The notes under the pieces: generated by a model
The model's database searches: none
Told to the model about the DNA's origin: nothing
What the model saw: only the letters and a program-made list of their open reading frames with translations
From: Bradyrhizobium sp. CSS354
Lineage (GTDB): Bacteria > Pseudomonadota > Alphaproteobacteria > Rhizobiales > Xanthobacteraceae
Reading direction: 5' to 3'
Length of the DNA stretch: 64,000 bases
NCBI RefSeq assembly: GCF_029051725.1
Contig: NZ_JAACFU010000005.1
Span: 1-64,000, forward strand
Shown here: positions 7,970 to 16,172 of the stretch, piece by piece
Position numbering within the stretch: the stretch's first letter is position 1
How the letters are laid out: each line of letters begins with the position of its first letter
Translations under genes and position numbers: made by a program

Positions 7970-8665
7970 CTAGAGCATCAACGGGTCTCCGAGGCTCACG
8001 CGGTCTATGAGAGCCTCGACTTTGGGCAGTATGCGCGTGACGACCTCTTTGAGCCCAGTCGGATTGGGATGCAGGCCGCCCAGAGCCTTAAGCTGAGGAT
8101 CGTCGACAAAGGCGTCGTCAAAAGCTTCGTAGAGCAGCACATTGTACTCGCCGGCAAGTCCGGCGAACATCGCAGCAAAGGCTTTCTCGTATTCATGCCC
8201 GAAGTTGGTGTGAGGTCGCGCTCCGCAAAGGAGGACGACAATTCGCCGGGATTGGAGGTTTTGCAGAATCGCCGCGAGCGCTGCGCGAGTGACGTTTGGA
8301 TCGGTGCCTCTCAACATATCAGTTCCGCCCAGCTGCAAAATTACCGCATCGGTCCCGTCCGGGACCGCTCGATCCAATCTGGCAAGGCCGTTTGCAGCTG
8401 TATCATGAACAACACCGGCATTGAAAATTACAACTGCTTTTCCCTTGGCGCTCAATGCAAATTCAAGTTGGTCCGTAAAGCGGTAGCCAACAGCGATACC
8501 GCTACCGGCAGTGTGAGAATCCCCAAGCACGACAATTCTGACCGCCTTGTCTTCGGCACGACAGTTCTGGCTCGCCAGGCAAGACAACACTAAGAAAACT
8601 GCCGTGGAAACAATCATGGCAGGGCGAGAGACCATAGCGCGGAGGCCTTCCGATTGCGAGTCCAT
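7970..8665 (-). CDS. SGNH/GDSL-hydrolase-like exported protein with altered active site
   Basis: A 231-residue protein with an N-terminal hydrophobic segment (about 13-33) and the fold signature of TesA-type SGNH hydrolases. Block I is VVLGDSHTAGSG with the nucleophile S50. Block II is FNAGVVHDTAANGLARL, block III LQLGGTDMLRG and block V GGLHPNPTG with H199. Compared with E. coli TesA, the oxyanion glycine of block II is H87, the block III asparagine is T115, and the aspartate three residues before the catalytic histidine is G196. It may therefore be inactive or use a different mechanism. The ATG at 8665 has AGGAGAG upstream. No operon partners. Confidence 0.8.
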   Translation of the reverse strand: MDSQSEGLRAMVSRPAMIVSTAVFLVLSCLASQNCRAEDKAVRIVVLGDSHTAGSGIAVGYRFTDQLEFALSAKGKAVVIFNAGVVHDTAANGLARLDRAVPDGTDAVILQLGGTDMLRGTDPNVTRAALAAILQNLQSRRIVVLLCGARPHTNFGHEYEKAFAAMFAGLAGEYNVLLYEAFDDAFVDDPQLKALGGLHPNPTGLKEVVTRILPKVEALIDRVSLGDPLML

Positions 8666-8804
8666 CGTGCTCTCCTAGTCGGTGAGCAAGCGTCTGCACG
8701 TTCAGTTCTAAATGCGACCAGCGGCTCTGGTCTTGTACCCCCGACGGACGGAGGACGCCAAAGAAACGGTTGAAATTAAGTAAGACAAGCGACTCACCTG
8801 ATGG

Positions 8805-8880
8805 GCCGCTTTGGGTCAAAACCAGCGGTGGACGCCAAGTGGGATCGACGTCCGGTTTGCCCCTGACAGCCGACATGACA
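8805..8880 (-). repeat. Interspersed intergenic repeat, family B copy 3 (inverted)
   Basis: Reads TGGGTCAAA...CGTCCGGTTTGCCCCTGACA on the plus strand, the reverse complement of the family B pattern. Confidence 0.7.
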
Positions 8881-8966
8881 CGCGCTCAATTGACCTTCGG
8901 CTAAGGGCCAATCAGTGACATTCGAGATGTAAGAGGCCGACGTCAGCAAGCGAATAGCCCTGCTTC

Positions 8967-10478
8967 TTATTGCTCCCGAACCCCTCCCTTCCTCAGCCCA
9001 TCGAGAATGTCGTCGATCTCTCGACGAAACAGCGGGTTCGTTGACATTGAGTAAACAAGATCACGGTACCAGTGGACCGTGAAGTTTGGCCGCAGCTTGT
9101 TCAATTCAGTCAAGCTCCGCTTTGCCTGTTCCAATTGCCCCGTGGCTCCATAAGCCGATGTCAGATCTACATAAGCGTACATGTGCGAGTTGTTCAGATT
9201 GACCGAGCGCCCGCATTCCTCGATGGCTTCTCCATATTGATGCAAGTGCAAGTGTGCATGGCAGAGCCAGAAGTGCCATTGGAAAGCAAAAGGATCTCTG
9301 GGACTGAGACGGAGAGCCAACTGGACCGGCGAGAAGGCTTCACGCGCGCGCCCGGAGGCGACGAGTGCAATTGCTTTAGCAGCGTAGGCAGCTGGATTAT
9401 TTGGATCAATTTCAAGCGCCGCATCGTATTCAGCCAATGCCTCCTCAGGACGTCCAAATAGAAGAATGGTTCCCTTGGTCGTATGAGCACTCGCGCTTGC
9501 CGGGGTTTTGGACAGAACTCTGTCGATGAGGTAGATCGCTTGCTTTTTGTCTTCAACAACGGACGAAGACCATCGATTGTTCACACCAGCCGCCAGACAC
9601 CGCGCTTTGCCAATAATGGCTTCAACGTTGTCCGGATCGAGGCGTAGCGCGTTATCGAATAGGTCCATTGCCTGACCGTTTTGGATCTTCGACTGCGGCC
9701 CATAGAGTTTTGCCCAGCCGCGCATCGTGAAATCCGTGGCGTCGGGATTTCTCGAACGGTCCACTTCGCTGCGACGGCTTTCGGCTTGGATCAGTTCAAT
9801 GTTAAGCGAGCGAGCGAGCCGCGCTGTGATCTGGTCCTGTAAGGCGGCGAGGTTCGTACGGTCGCCGTCGAAACGATCGGACCAGACGTCCCGACCGCTC
9901 GCGATATCCGTAAGTGATACGTTGACCCGAACCTGATCGCCGTTGCGCCGCACCGCGCCCTGGACCGCCCAGCGGATGCCAAGGTCCTTGCCGAGCGTCC
10001 TGAAGTCGATCTGCTTGTTCTTGTATGTAAACGCCGTTCCGCGTCCGATAACGAACGCGCCGGGCATTTGCGCGAGGTCGGTCGTCAGGTCGGTCGTGAT
10101 GCCATCGGCGAAATAGTCCTGCTCCAGATCATTGCTGACGTTTGCGAACGGCAGAATGACAAGTGACAAGCGGGGAGCAATGTCGGGCCGGGCAGTGGCC
10201 TCCCTCTGCGTCTGTTGCTTGTCCGGAAACACGTCGGTGCGGAGCGTCTTCCACACAGTCCAATAGCCGACGAGGCCACCCGCGATCGCACCGATAGCCG
10301 CAATCGAAGCGAGCGCCCCGCCGATCATTTGCATTCGCACCCGGAAGCGACCCTTGAAGTTGCGAGTCGATGCCGATTGGTCCGGAGGTTCGTCGTCAGA
10401 TGGCGTTTTGTTGAGTGGGTCACCATCGGATGCTGGTTTATTCGGTCGGTCGCTGGAGACTTCAGAGTCTGTCACCAT
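8967..10478 (-). CDS. Membrane-anchored TolB-like/TPR protein, cyclase paralogue without cyclase domain
   Basis: A 503-residue protein with a charged, proline- and aspartate-rich N-terminal 40 residues, one membrane segment (about 50-72, MIGGALASIAAIGAIAGGLV), and a TolB-like domain from about 105 (ILPFANVSNDLEQDYFADGI) to 225. About six TPR-type helix pairs run to residue 490. It corresponds to the C-terminal two thirds of the cyclase at 1015-2790, with a membrane anchor in place of the catalytic domain. This class is common in Bradyrhizobium and its role is unknown. The TolB-like part is probably cytoplasmic or periplasmic depending on topology, which I cannot settle. It stands alone. Confidence 0.85.
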   Translation of the reverse strand: MVTDSEVSSDRPNKPASDGDPLNKTPSDDEPPDQSASTRNFKGRFRVRMQMIGGALASIAAIGAIAGGLVGYWTVWKTLRTDVFPDKQQTQREATARPDIAPRLSLVILPFANVSNDLEQDYFADGITTDLTTDLAQMPGAFVIGRGTAFTYKNKQIDFRTLGKDLGIRWAVQGAVRRNGDQVRVNVSLTDIASGRDVWSDRFDGDRTNLAALQDQITARLARSLNIELIQAESRRSEVDRSRNPDATDFTMRGWAKLYGPQSKIQNGQAMDLFDNALRLDPDNVEAIIGKARCLAAGVNNRWSSSVVEDKKQAIYLIDRVLSKTPASASAHTTKGTILLFGRPEEALAEYDAALEIDPNNPAAYAAKAIALVASGRAREAFSPVQLALRLSPRDPFAFQWHFWLCHAHLHLHQYGEAIEECGRSVNLNNSHMYAYVDLTSAYGATGQLEQAKRSLTELNKLRPNFTVHWYRDLVYSMSTNPLFRREIDDILDGLRKGGVREQ

Positions 10479-10699
10479 TGCCTCCCCGCACGGGCCACAC
10501 GCCCGGACGGTCGAACCTAGCAGAGTTTTGTGGCTTTGCGTTGGTCAAGGTTGCTGACTAGGTTCACGGCCCTTACAAGTTGTTGCGGTGATGTTGGAAT
10601 GGACGTCCGCTTCGGGCCCAAAAGCCGACTCCGGCAGGGGTAGGGCGTTGCTCTCCTGGAGTCCGCTAAGGGCTCTTATCGGACTCCAGAAATTCGCGG

Positions 10700-10870
10700 C
10701 TAAGGCGTAGAGATGGGAGCTGGCAGTTGGGGTGCGTTCCCACATTGACGTGCGAGCGCCTCCCAGCCCACGCACTTCCCAGTCTGATTGCGATAGCCCG
10801 GACCACCATTGTCACCACAAGCCGCGAATGCAGACGCGCTGAATAGGGTCGCGCAGAATGTTTTGCGCAT
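10700..10870 (-). CDS. Small secreted Cys-containing protein
   Basis: A 56-residue protein: short signal-like N-terminus (MRKTFCATLFSASAFAACGD) then GGPGYRNQTGKCVGWEALAR and QCGNAP. The pattern GPGYR...GKCVGWE.L.R.CG recurs in small exported Bradyrhizobium proteins. It lies 13 bases downstream of the lipoprotein gene on the same strand, so the two may be cotranscribed. The C-terminus looks short; family members I remember carry more cysteines, so it may be truncated by the stop at 10700. Confidence 0.6.
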   Translation of the reverse strand: MRKTFCATLFSASAFAACGDNGGPGYRNQTGKCVGWEALARQCGNAPQLPAPISTP

Positions 10871-10883
10871 CGTTGCTTCGACA

Positions 10884-11354
10884 TCAATTTGGGCGCTCGA
10901 CCCGAGAGCCGACGAACTGGATAATTTCCTGGGCAGAATAGACGCCTTGAGGCGGCGGACCAGGAGTCAGCTTCAGCACGCGTACATAGACGTCCTGTCC
11001 CGGCTTGATCACTGTGTCGACGCTGCCCGGCGAGGTGGTCGTGAAAGCTTGATTGCCCACAAACGTAGTGTTGCTCGTCCCGGGAGTCACGATTGTCGAG
11101 GCCCGACTTGCGTCGGCTGCGCTGATAATCTGGAAGTGCGTGCCGCCGGCGGCTTGAGTAGTTTCCGCGGCCTTCAACAGAACGTAGTCCTGCACGGTGG
11201 CCGAGTTCGTATAGGCATTGCCTCGCGACTGAATGCGCCATGTGTCCGCAGTCATCTGCTGCGCGGCGACGCCGCCTGAAAATCCCATTTCTTGATATTT
11301 CGTGCCGCAGCCGCCCAGCGCCAGGCATAGCCCGGCGATCGCAATCCAACGCAT
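10884..11354 (-). CDS. CC0125/CC1285-family lipoprotein
   Basis: A 156-residue protein with a lipoprotein signal peptide and lipobox (MRWIAIAGLCLALGGCGTKY; predicted lipidated Cys18 or so). It then has YQEMGFSGGVAAQQMTADTW and YVLLKAAETTQAAGGTHFQI, the hallmarks of the CC0125/CC1285 lipoproteins of alphaproteobacteria, which have no known function. I placed the start at the ATG that begins the signal peptide; in-frame codons upstream have no signal character. It is probably cotranscribed with the small secreted gene at 10700. Confidence 0.8.
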   Translation of the reverse strand: MRWIAIAGLCLALGGCGTKYQEMGFSGGVAAQQMTADTWRIQSRGNAYTNSATVQDYVLLKAAETTQAAGGTHFQIISAADASRASTIVTPGTSNTTFVGNQAFTTTSPGSVDTVIKPGQDVYVRVLKLTPGPPPQGVYSAQEIIQFVGSRVERPN

Positions 11355-11799
11355 TCTCGCCCCCGTTGGCGCTATCCAAGCGCAACTAGGGGGAGAGATC
11401 AATGCGACGTTCGCTGAATCGGTAAAAATACGGACGCCAGCTAAGACGTCAGTTGCTCGGCCTCGCTCGCCAACCGTTTTCCTGATGCGGAATAGTGGCA
11501 GTGATGTCGGTGTCTTTGCCCGAGGACTGGCGCCATGCCGCAACGCCGAAGCAGACGGTCAACGTCGGAGCCAGTGCTAACAGCAATACGGACAAGAACT
11601 GGCTCACGCCCGCACTCCGCAACGGTCCAACGTGGCGAGCACGTCCAGGTGATTCGGAAATGCTGTCGTCTTCCCCAGGGGCAGTTTTCCCAGGTTGTAA
11701 AACGGTGGATTAGCGGCTTCGACCTTGGGACCCGCCGCAGCTCAGGAGCTAATGGACCGGAGAGCTAGTGCGAGGGATGAGGCTAGAAGGTTGGCAAGT
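11355..11799. other. Intergenic, nothing recognised
   Basis: About 445 bases with several short frames and no convincing start or domain. A stretch near 11690-11730 (CAGGTTGTAAAACGGTGGAT) faintly resembles 4300-4330, perhaps old repeat debris. Confidence 0.5.
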
Positions 11800-11961
11800 T
11801 TATTTTTTCAGAATAAGGCCCATTGCGCGTGCCATTCTCCTCACGGAGCCGGCATGCCGACCGAGTAGCGCCGCTATCTCCGACACGACACGGCGACGCG
11901 CGAGCCACGCAAGCCGCCTTCGCTCAGCCTCAGTCCATTCCTTTGGCTTAGACGATCTCAT
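11800..11961 (-). CDS. Small helix-turn-helix protein
   Basis: A 53-residue basic protein, MRSSKPKEWTEAERRRLAWL then ARRRVVSEIAALLGRHAGSV and RRMARAMGL. The first part looks like a SANT/Myb-type or GcrA-type WT..E...L helix, and EIAALLGRHAGSVRRMARAMG is a good helix-turn-helix. Such tiny DNA-binding proteins are frequent in Bradyrhizobium. The ATG has TCGGA just upstream. Target unknown. Confidence 0.6.
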   Translation of the reverse strand: MRSSKPKEWTEAERRRLAWLARRRVVSEIAALLGRHAGSVRRMARAMGLILKK

Positions 11962-12174
11962 TCCGAAATGATCGAATGAGCTCGATGCGAGCGATATTGG
12001 GAAATTTACGGGTGGCGGCGAGCGATAAGTCGCGCCAGGGCGCCCGAAAAAGGGCTGCATTAGCATTAGTGGGGTTCGAGCCGCCCGCTTAAAGCCGCCC
12101 GCGACCCAAAATCCCATCCACCAAGGATGAACAAGAGCATCGGCGGACCCCAGGAGCGCCCTTCCGCAGCGCAA

Positions 12175-12972
12175 CTATTTATCTGGAGCTCTCGCGGGCA
12201 TGGCCCACATCTCTCGCTCCGCGATTGGCTGCAGCAGGAAGTTGTGGCGTTTGAGAATGGCGGGCGCTTCTGCGAGAGTTTGATCATGCAGTGCGAGGAA
12301 GATCGCCGTTCTCTGCTCTGAGAGCAGACGGGAGGCTCCAACGAACGCGCGTGTTTCGGCTCCTTCTATATCCATTTTGATTAGATCCGGGACAGGAAAG
12401 TCGTCCAGCACAACGGTCTGAACAGGGATTCCCGTTTCGGCGAGCGTCCCCATGTAGCCGTATTTCCCGAGGTGCGCATTGATCTCGAAGAAGGCCATCC
12501 CGCTTTGGTCGGAGACGGCGGCTTCGATCAGATCGACGTTTTTGACGCGGTTGATGTGCAGGTGCCGGCGAAGCTTCTTTGCATTTTCCGGATTAGCTTC
12601 GAAGGCAAACACCCGGCCTTGATGCCCAACAAGCCGAGAGAGCATCAGCGTGTAGTATCCTGCGTGCGCACCGACGTCGAATACCGTCATTCCCGGTTTC
12701 ACCCGTGCAGCGATCGATTTTGCGATGACGCGTTCGTATGTGCCGAGCCAGCAACTATGATTACCAGCCCCGACAACCCATTTCAGGCCACGGTTCGGTC
12801 CCATCAGGATTCGCGCCACAGCGGTTGGCGAGACGATCTGCAATGGCAACCGCAGGAGCCATCCTAACGGCTCGTTCGGGGCAAGCATCCGGCGCGCCCT
12901 CCATGTTTCGACTGAGCCACAGCTTGTCGCAACAAGAGAGCGCATCCTGCCACCGCGACCCCGGTGGAGCAA
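12175..12972 (-). CDS. FkbM-family SAM-dependent methyltransferase
   Basis: A 265-residue protein with a class I methyltransferase fold. Motif I is TVFDVGAHAGYYTLML (about 98-113). The acidic ribose-binding end is VFAFEANPENAKKL, and KMDIEGAETRAFVGA marks the FkbM subgroup. FkbM enzymes usually methylate hydroxyls of glycans or secondary metabolites. There is no glycan gene cluster around it, so the acceptor is unknown. Residues 1-40 are weakly conserved; an ATG nine codons in (12945) is an alternative start. Confidence 0.88.
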   Translation of the reverse strand: MLHRGRGGRMRSLVATSCGSVETWRARRMLAPNEPLGWLLRLPLQIVSPTAVARILMGPNRGLKWVVGAGNHSCWLGTYERVIAKSIAARVKPGMTVFDVGAHAGYYTLMLSRLVGHQGRVFAFEANPENAKKLRRHLHINRVKNVDLIEAAVSDQSGMAFFEINAHLGKYGYMGTLAETGIPVQTVVLDDFPVPDLIKMDIEGAETRAFVGASRLLSEQRTAIFLALHDQTLAEAPAILKRHNFLLQPIAEREMWAMPARAPDK

Positions 12973-13038
12973 CCGCGACCGCGAACGGAGCTCGCCGAGC
13001 GGGGGACGGGTGATCCCTTTCCGGAAGCGGCGAGAGCC

Positions 13039-13188
13039 CTAATGCAAGACCCGACTGGCCTCTGCGAGCCGGACCCTTTCTCTCAGCTCATCGAGCTCCT
13101 CGATCTCGTCCAGCAATTTCACTAGCTCGCGGGCGATATGTGTCAAACTGGGCTTCGGGCGTCGTAAGATACGCTGTCGCTGTCCCAT
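13039..13188 (-). CDS. Small coiled-coil protein, LR.R..AE family
   Basis: A 49-residue protein (MGQRQRILRRPKPSLTHIAR ... EIEELDELRERVRLAEASRV). The C-terminal helix EELDELRERVRLAE aligns with AELGVLRHRLMQAE at 5884-6072 and TELQNLRSRVEQAE at 20216-20419. A basic stretch precedes the helix here instead of following it. A start 17 codons further upstream is possible. Confidence 0.5.
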   Translation of the reverse strand: MGQRQRILRRPKPSLTHIARELVKLLDEIEELDELRERVRLAEASRVLH

Positions 13189-13216
13189 CGATGCACGCCT
13201 CCATGCTCTGGGAGGT

Positions 13217-13502
13217 TCAATTGGCAAAGAGCGTGCCACCCCATGAAGGAATAGATTTTTTAAGCAACCGTCGGAGCTTGATGCTTCCGCGCAACAATCT
13301 CAGGCCCGCCGGTTCGGGCTGGCGGCCTTCCAGCCTGTCCAAGGCCTCCGCGAGGCGCCCCGATTTGCGCAGCGTCCGCTGAGCCAAGGTCCGGTAGCTC
13401 CGTTCCATCGTTTCAAGATGGTGGCGCGTGAAGGCGTTCTTGGCCGTTTCCAGCACCTTCCAGTATCGCTCCGCCCGTTTGAGAGTATTCGTCTGGGGTC
13501 AT
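13217..13502 (-). pseudogene. Frameshifted small helical protein
   Basis: The ATG at 13502 opens MTPDEYSQ and then, after a single extra base near 13476-13480, the sense frame continues RAERYWKVLETAKNAFTRHH and LETMERSYRTLAQRTLRKSG, ending LAEALDRLEGRQ and a short tail. MTPDEY...RAERYW... is a recurring start of small helical Bradyrhizobium proteins, so the split looks like a frameshift in a once intact gene of about 90 codons. The lost frame is restored by removing one A. It could also be a sequencing error. Confidence 0.6.
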
Positions 13503-13560
13503 CGTTGGAAACCGTTGGAACAAGTGTACAATATGGCACTTAGACTCGCTCAATGGTTTG

Positions 13561-13734
13561 GTGATAGTAGTGGACCGCGATTTTAAGAACGAAGTGCTTT
13601 CGAGCTTTGACCCTAGCCCGGTGAGGCCCTGCGGCGAGTGTGGCAGGAAGCCCGGCTCCGTGTTGAAGATGCTAAACCCGCAAAACGGTAAAATCGTGCG
13701 AATGTTCAAGTGCCAATGCGGCGCGCAGACTTAG
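13561..13734 (+). CDS. Small zinc-ribbon protein
   Basis: About 54-57 residues: DFKNEVLSSFDPSPVRPCGE then CGRKPGSVLKMLNPQNGKIV and RMFKCQCGAQT. CxxC...CxC gives one probable zinc site. The family is common as tiny proteins in Bradyrhizobium, without known function. Starts at GTG 13561 or GTG 13570; neither has a strong ribosome binding site. A hairpin follows the stop. Confidence 0.55.
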   Translation: MIVVDRDFKNEVLSSFDPSPVRPCGECGRKPGSVLKMLNPQNGKIVRMFKCQCGAQT

Positions 13735-13749
13735 ACCGAGACCAAAGAG

Positions 13750-13782
13750 TAAGGCCGCCTCAGTGGGCGGCCTAATCCCCAT
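13750..13782 (+). terminator. Terminator-like hairpin
   Basis: AGGCCGCC-TCAGT-GGGCGGCCT, 18 bases past the stop of the zinc-ribbon gene. The T tract is weak (TAAT), so termination is inferred from position and stem strength. Confidence 0.5.
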
Positions 13783-13937
13783 GACTGAAGTGCACAGACC
13801 ATTCAAGCCGTCGCGTGATTTAAGTTTGTGAGCATACCGAGCGGTCCTAGAGGGAGGACGCTGTTGCGCTTGATAGGGGCTCGGGCGGACCCTCTCCGAG
13901 CTCCGCCCTTGAGGAGTAAGGCAAGGCCGCCCGGCTC

Positions 13938-13998
13938 AGAGACGGCCCCGGCTTCAGTGGGGCTGGAAGGATGGGCCGGGGCCGCTCCGCCGGCTCCA
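13938..13998 (+). repeat. REP-like hairpin repeat, family A copy 3
   Basis: GAGACGGCCCCGGCT ... GCCGGGGCCGCTCCGCCGGC. It lies just past the 3' end of the degenerate gene at 14040-14367. Confidence 0.75.
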
Positions 13999-14039
13999 TT
14001 GGGCGCGAGCCAGCGCGGACTCAAGCAGACTGTGCCTGG

Positions 14040-14367
14040 GCCGGCTCCTAACGCTAAGAGGTCCTGCCCGGGCGTCAGCAGCCGCACATAGGTGCCGCTC
14101 TCATGCAGCTCGAGCTAGCCCTTTTCGACAGCGCACCTGACGCCGGCGCCGAACTCCGCGCCGCTTCCCTTGAGCGTGGAGAGGAAAGGGTAGTTGATCT
14201 TCTCGATGTGGATACGGCCGTCCTGGACTGGCTCTATGCCCGGCGAGCTCGAGCAGCTTGCGGGCTGCGGCTTGTGGATCGGCAAAAGGGCGTTCGGTAA
14301 CGTGCTTCATCGCTGGAATCAAAACCTCAAGCGCCCATGCTTGGCCTGACTTGCCCGCGACTGTCAT
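14040..14367 (-). pseudogene. Degenerate small protein, frameshift plus in-frame stop
   Basis: Reading from ATG 14367: MTVAGKSGQAWALEVLIPAM, then KHVTERPFADPQAAARKLLE and LAG. After a one-base frameshift near 14240 it continues IEPVQDGRIHIEKINYPFL and STLKGSGAEFGAGVRCAVEK. A TAG then interrupts before LELHESGTYVRLLTPGQDL. The joined product reads smoothly, so this was a real gene with two lesions. No domain name recognised; the last segment suggests a winged-helix-like end. It overlaps the 3' end of the zinc-ribbon gene at 14327. Confidence 0.55.
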
Positions 14368-14617
14368 GCCAGTTCGGGACGATATGCACAGATCCTGCGG
14401 CGCCGCATGCTGAGCAGACCATGCGCAAGCCGACGCGCGACCAAGGCTGATCTTGCGGGAGTGTGTCGAGCCGCACGTCGACCCTGCGATCGCAGCGGCC
14501 GTTCAGGCACTGGATGCTGCAGGTCACATGGCCGTCAGCCAGCCATTCAGCGGGGCTGCGGGGCGGATAGTGACCGGCCCATTTTTGTGTATCGACGGCG
14601 AGCGTGCATGCCGCCAT
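14327..14617 (-). CDS. Zinc-ribbon-like small protein
   Basis: A 96-residue protein with four or more cysteines: HVTCSIQCLNGRCDRRVDV, then LDTLPQDQPWSRVGLRMVCS and ACGAAGSVHIVPNWHD. The C-terminal CSACG..GS.HIVPNWHD block is a family hallmark in Bradyrhizobium and resembles the broken copy at 7606-7868. Metal binding is inferred from the cysteine pairs. The start at ATG 14617 has no strong ribosome binding site. Confidence 0.55.
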   Translation of the reverse strand: MAACTLAVDTQKWAGHYPPRSPAEWLADGHVTCSIQCLNGRCDRRVDVRLDTLPQDQPWSRVGLRMVCSACGAAGSVHIVPNWHDSRGQVRPSMGA

Positions 14618-14847
14618 CAAAGCGGCATCGTAAGTACCTCACAAATTATCGATTCCTAGTAGGTCGAGGCGCGCGCGAGCTACTGCGCGTCGTAGGTAGG
14701 GGAAAAGTCGCTTGAGGCTCCGCCGACCTGCCAGGTGTCCCCTGAGCCGACGAGCGAAAATGAAGCCGCCGGGCAAACATTGAGAGCGATTGCCGAGGCA
14801 GGGCCACTATTAGTGATTTGATCAACTGCAGGTAGAGAGCGCGCAGA

Positions 14848-15324
14848 ATGATTAGGCCGAATTTATTTGCTTCCATTGCTCTGGCTTTGGTCGGAGGCGC
14901 TGTACAGGCTCAGCAGGGCACGCCTCGCAACCCTCAGAAATTGGAAAGCGCCAGCGGCTCGCTACCGAACGTGGTTATTCGAGTGCGGGCGGAAGGGAAA
15001 GGGACAAGGTCGCGCAAAGCGGCAGTTCGTGATCGCCTGTATGCATGGGAAGCAAAACTGACCAGGCGCTTTGTCGAACGGCCATCTTCGGAGACCCACC
15101 GGTTCACGCTTGCCGCCATATGGCGAAGGCCGCAGCGGGAGGTTAAATCGCCGCGGCCCTCGCGTGGTCAAATGAAGCCGGGTTCAAAGGACCAAGTGAA
15201 ATATGCAACCAGCCCCGGTGAGGAAAATTCTGGCCTAGCTTCGTCTCGTTTGCAAATACAAATTCGGCAGAACAGAAGTCCATGCAGTGGGCATTTCGTT
15301 CCAAGAGCGGAACGATTTTGCTAA
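14848..15324 (+). CDS. Doubtful exported protein
   Basis: The first 22 codons give a convincing signal peptide (MIRPNLFASIALALVGGAVQ, then AQQ) and the next 25 look coding. After about residue 60 the sequence becomes Arg/Ser/Pro-rich and overlaps a duplicated noncoding-looking block (15125-15290). The original gene may therefore have ended earlier, with the rest read-through of decayed DNA. No family recognised. Confidence 0.3.
   Translation: MIRPNLFASIALALVGGAVQAQQGTPRNPQKLESASGSLPNVVIRVRAEGKGTRSRKAAVRDRLYAWEAKLTRRFVERPSSETHRFTLAAIWRRPQREVKSPRPSRGQMKPGSKDQVKYATSPGEENSGLASSRLQIQIRQNRSPCSGHFVPRAERFC
15125..15290 (+). repeat. Diverged copy of the 7060-7225 block
   Basis: Shared landmarks in the same order: GGCCGCAGC, a GCGGCC arm, GTCAAA, GTGAAATATGC, CCAGCCCCGGTG and CGGCAGAA. 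In copy 1 this block lies downstream of the 162-base duplication; here it lies upstream. Confidence 0.5.
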
Positions 15325-15498
15325 TCTCCCCTGCGAACCCGGAGCTTGGCGCGTGCGAAACCGCAAACCAACGTTTGGCTCGACCGCGGGTGAAATCGCA
15401 ACCGAGCTTGGAAGGTATATTGCGTCCGTTAACGTGTGGCCCGAGACATGGGACTTTTGCTCCGAACCGAGAGGAGCGGTGCACAGAGACGAAGACGT

Positions 15499-15659
15499 AT
15501 AAGTCGCTTGTAGAATCGCTCTATGCTGGGTCAGCCAAACCTTACGGGGAAAGCAGGGAATGGTCAGGCCCGGCGCGTCTTACCGGACAACGACGCGTCG
15601 GGCCGCGAGTCCGTAATCGCGCATACGTAGGCTGGCGGCGCCTTGCCCTTGGCAAAATA
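15499..15659 (+). repeat. 162-base segmental duplication, copy 2
   Basis: Near-identical to 6586-6747. The hairpin GGCCCGGCGCGTC...GACGCGTCGGGCC is preserved, and the differences fall mostly in its loop and flanks. Confidence 0.8.
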
Positions 15660-15743
15660 CGCGTTGGCTAACGAGCGCTCGAGGTTGCAAATTGAGGCGG
15701 CTTGCCGCTGCTGAATCCTGCATCCGCATGAGTTGGCGGCGTA

Positions 15744-15980
15744 TCAATAGAATGCGACGGCGATACGTTTTTCTTTACGCCAGACGACTGAACAGCGACG
15801 TGGGTCACCGTCCGGAATGACAGTCAGCGCGAATTCGTCGGGAATCTTTTCATTTCCTGCAATATCAAGGGCGGCACCGTATACAGAGATGCTGCGGATC
15901 AAGCAATTTGCTTTTGAACGGCCGAAGCTGATTGAGCCGGACTTTGGGTTGCGTGTCGAATGAGAACTGTTCTGCTCCAT
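15744..15980 (-). CDS. PilZ-like protein with degenerate c-di-GMP motif
   Basis: A 78-residue protein whose core KANCLIRSISVYGAALDIAG followed by FALTVIPDGDPRRCSVVWRK and IAVAF matches the short single-domain PilZ proteins of Bradyrhizobium. In active PilZ domains the ligand motifs are RxxxR near the N-terminus and [D/N]xSxxG. Here the first is reduced to a lone Arg (SSHSTRNPKS) and the second is SISVYG, with Ser in place of Asp/Asn. It may not bind c-di-GMP. ATG 15980 is the best-placed start. The relative at 20789-21118 keeps both motifs. Confidence 0.65.
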   Translation of the reverse strand: MEQNSSHSTRNPKSGSISFGRSKANCLIRSISVYGAALDIAGNEKIPDEFALTVIPDGDPRRCSVVWRKEKRIAVAFY

Positions 15981-16172
15981 AGCTTTTCTCCGAGAAAAGG
16001 GTTCGCCCCGCAGAGCGCACGTCGATTGTCGTCGCACCTGCTGCTTCAAAAGAGTTCGTTAGAATCTCTGTAGCCGATCCAACCCGGCGTGGCTTAAATA
16101 AATACCACATTAAATTGGACTGTTACATTAAATCCGCTTTTTAAATAGAATTTAATCTGAAAATTAGCTAAA

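Noticed and set aside
10666..11385. 239-codon minus-strand frame overlapping the lipoprotein gene
   Set aside because: It is an out-of-frame shadow; the lipobox-bearing frame and the small secreted frame both have signal peptides.
13803..14091. Overlapping frames of about 90 codons on both strands
   Set aside because: They run through a family A repeat and the end of a degenerate gene; Ala/Pro/Gly-rich translation reflects GC content.
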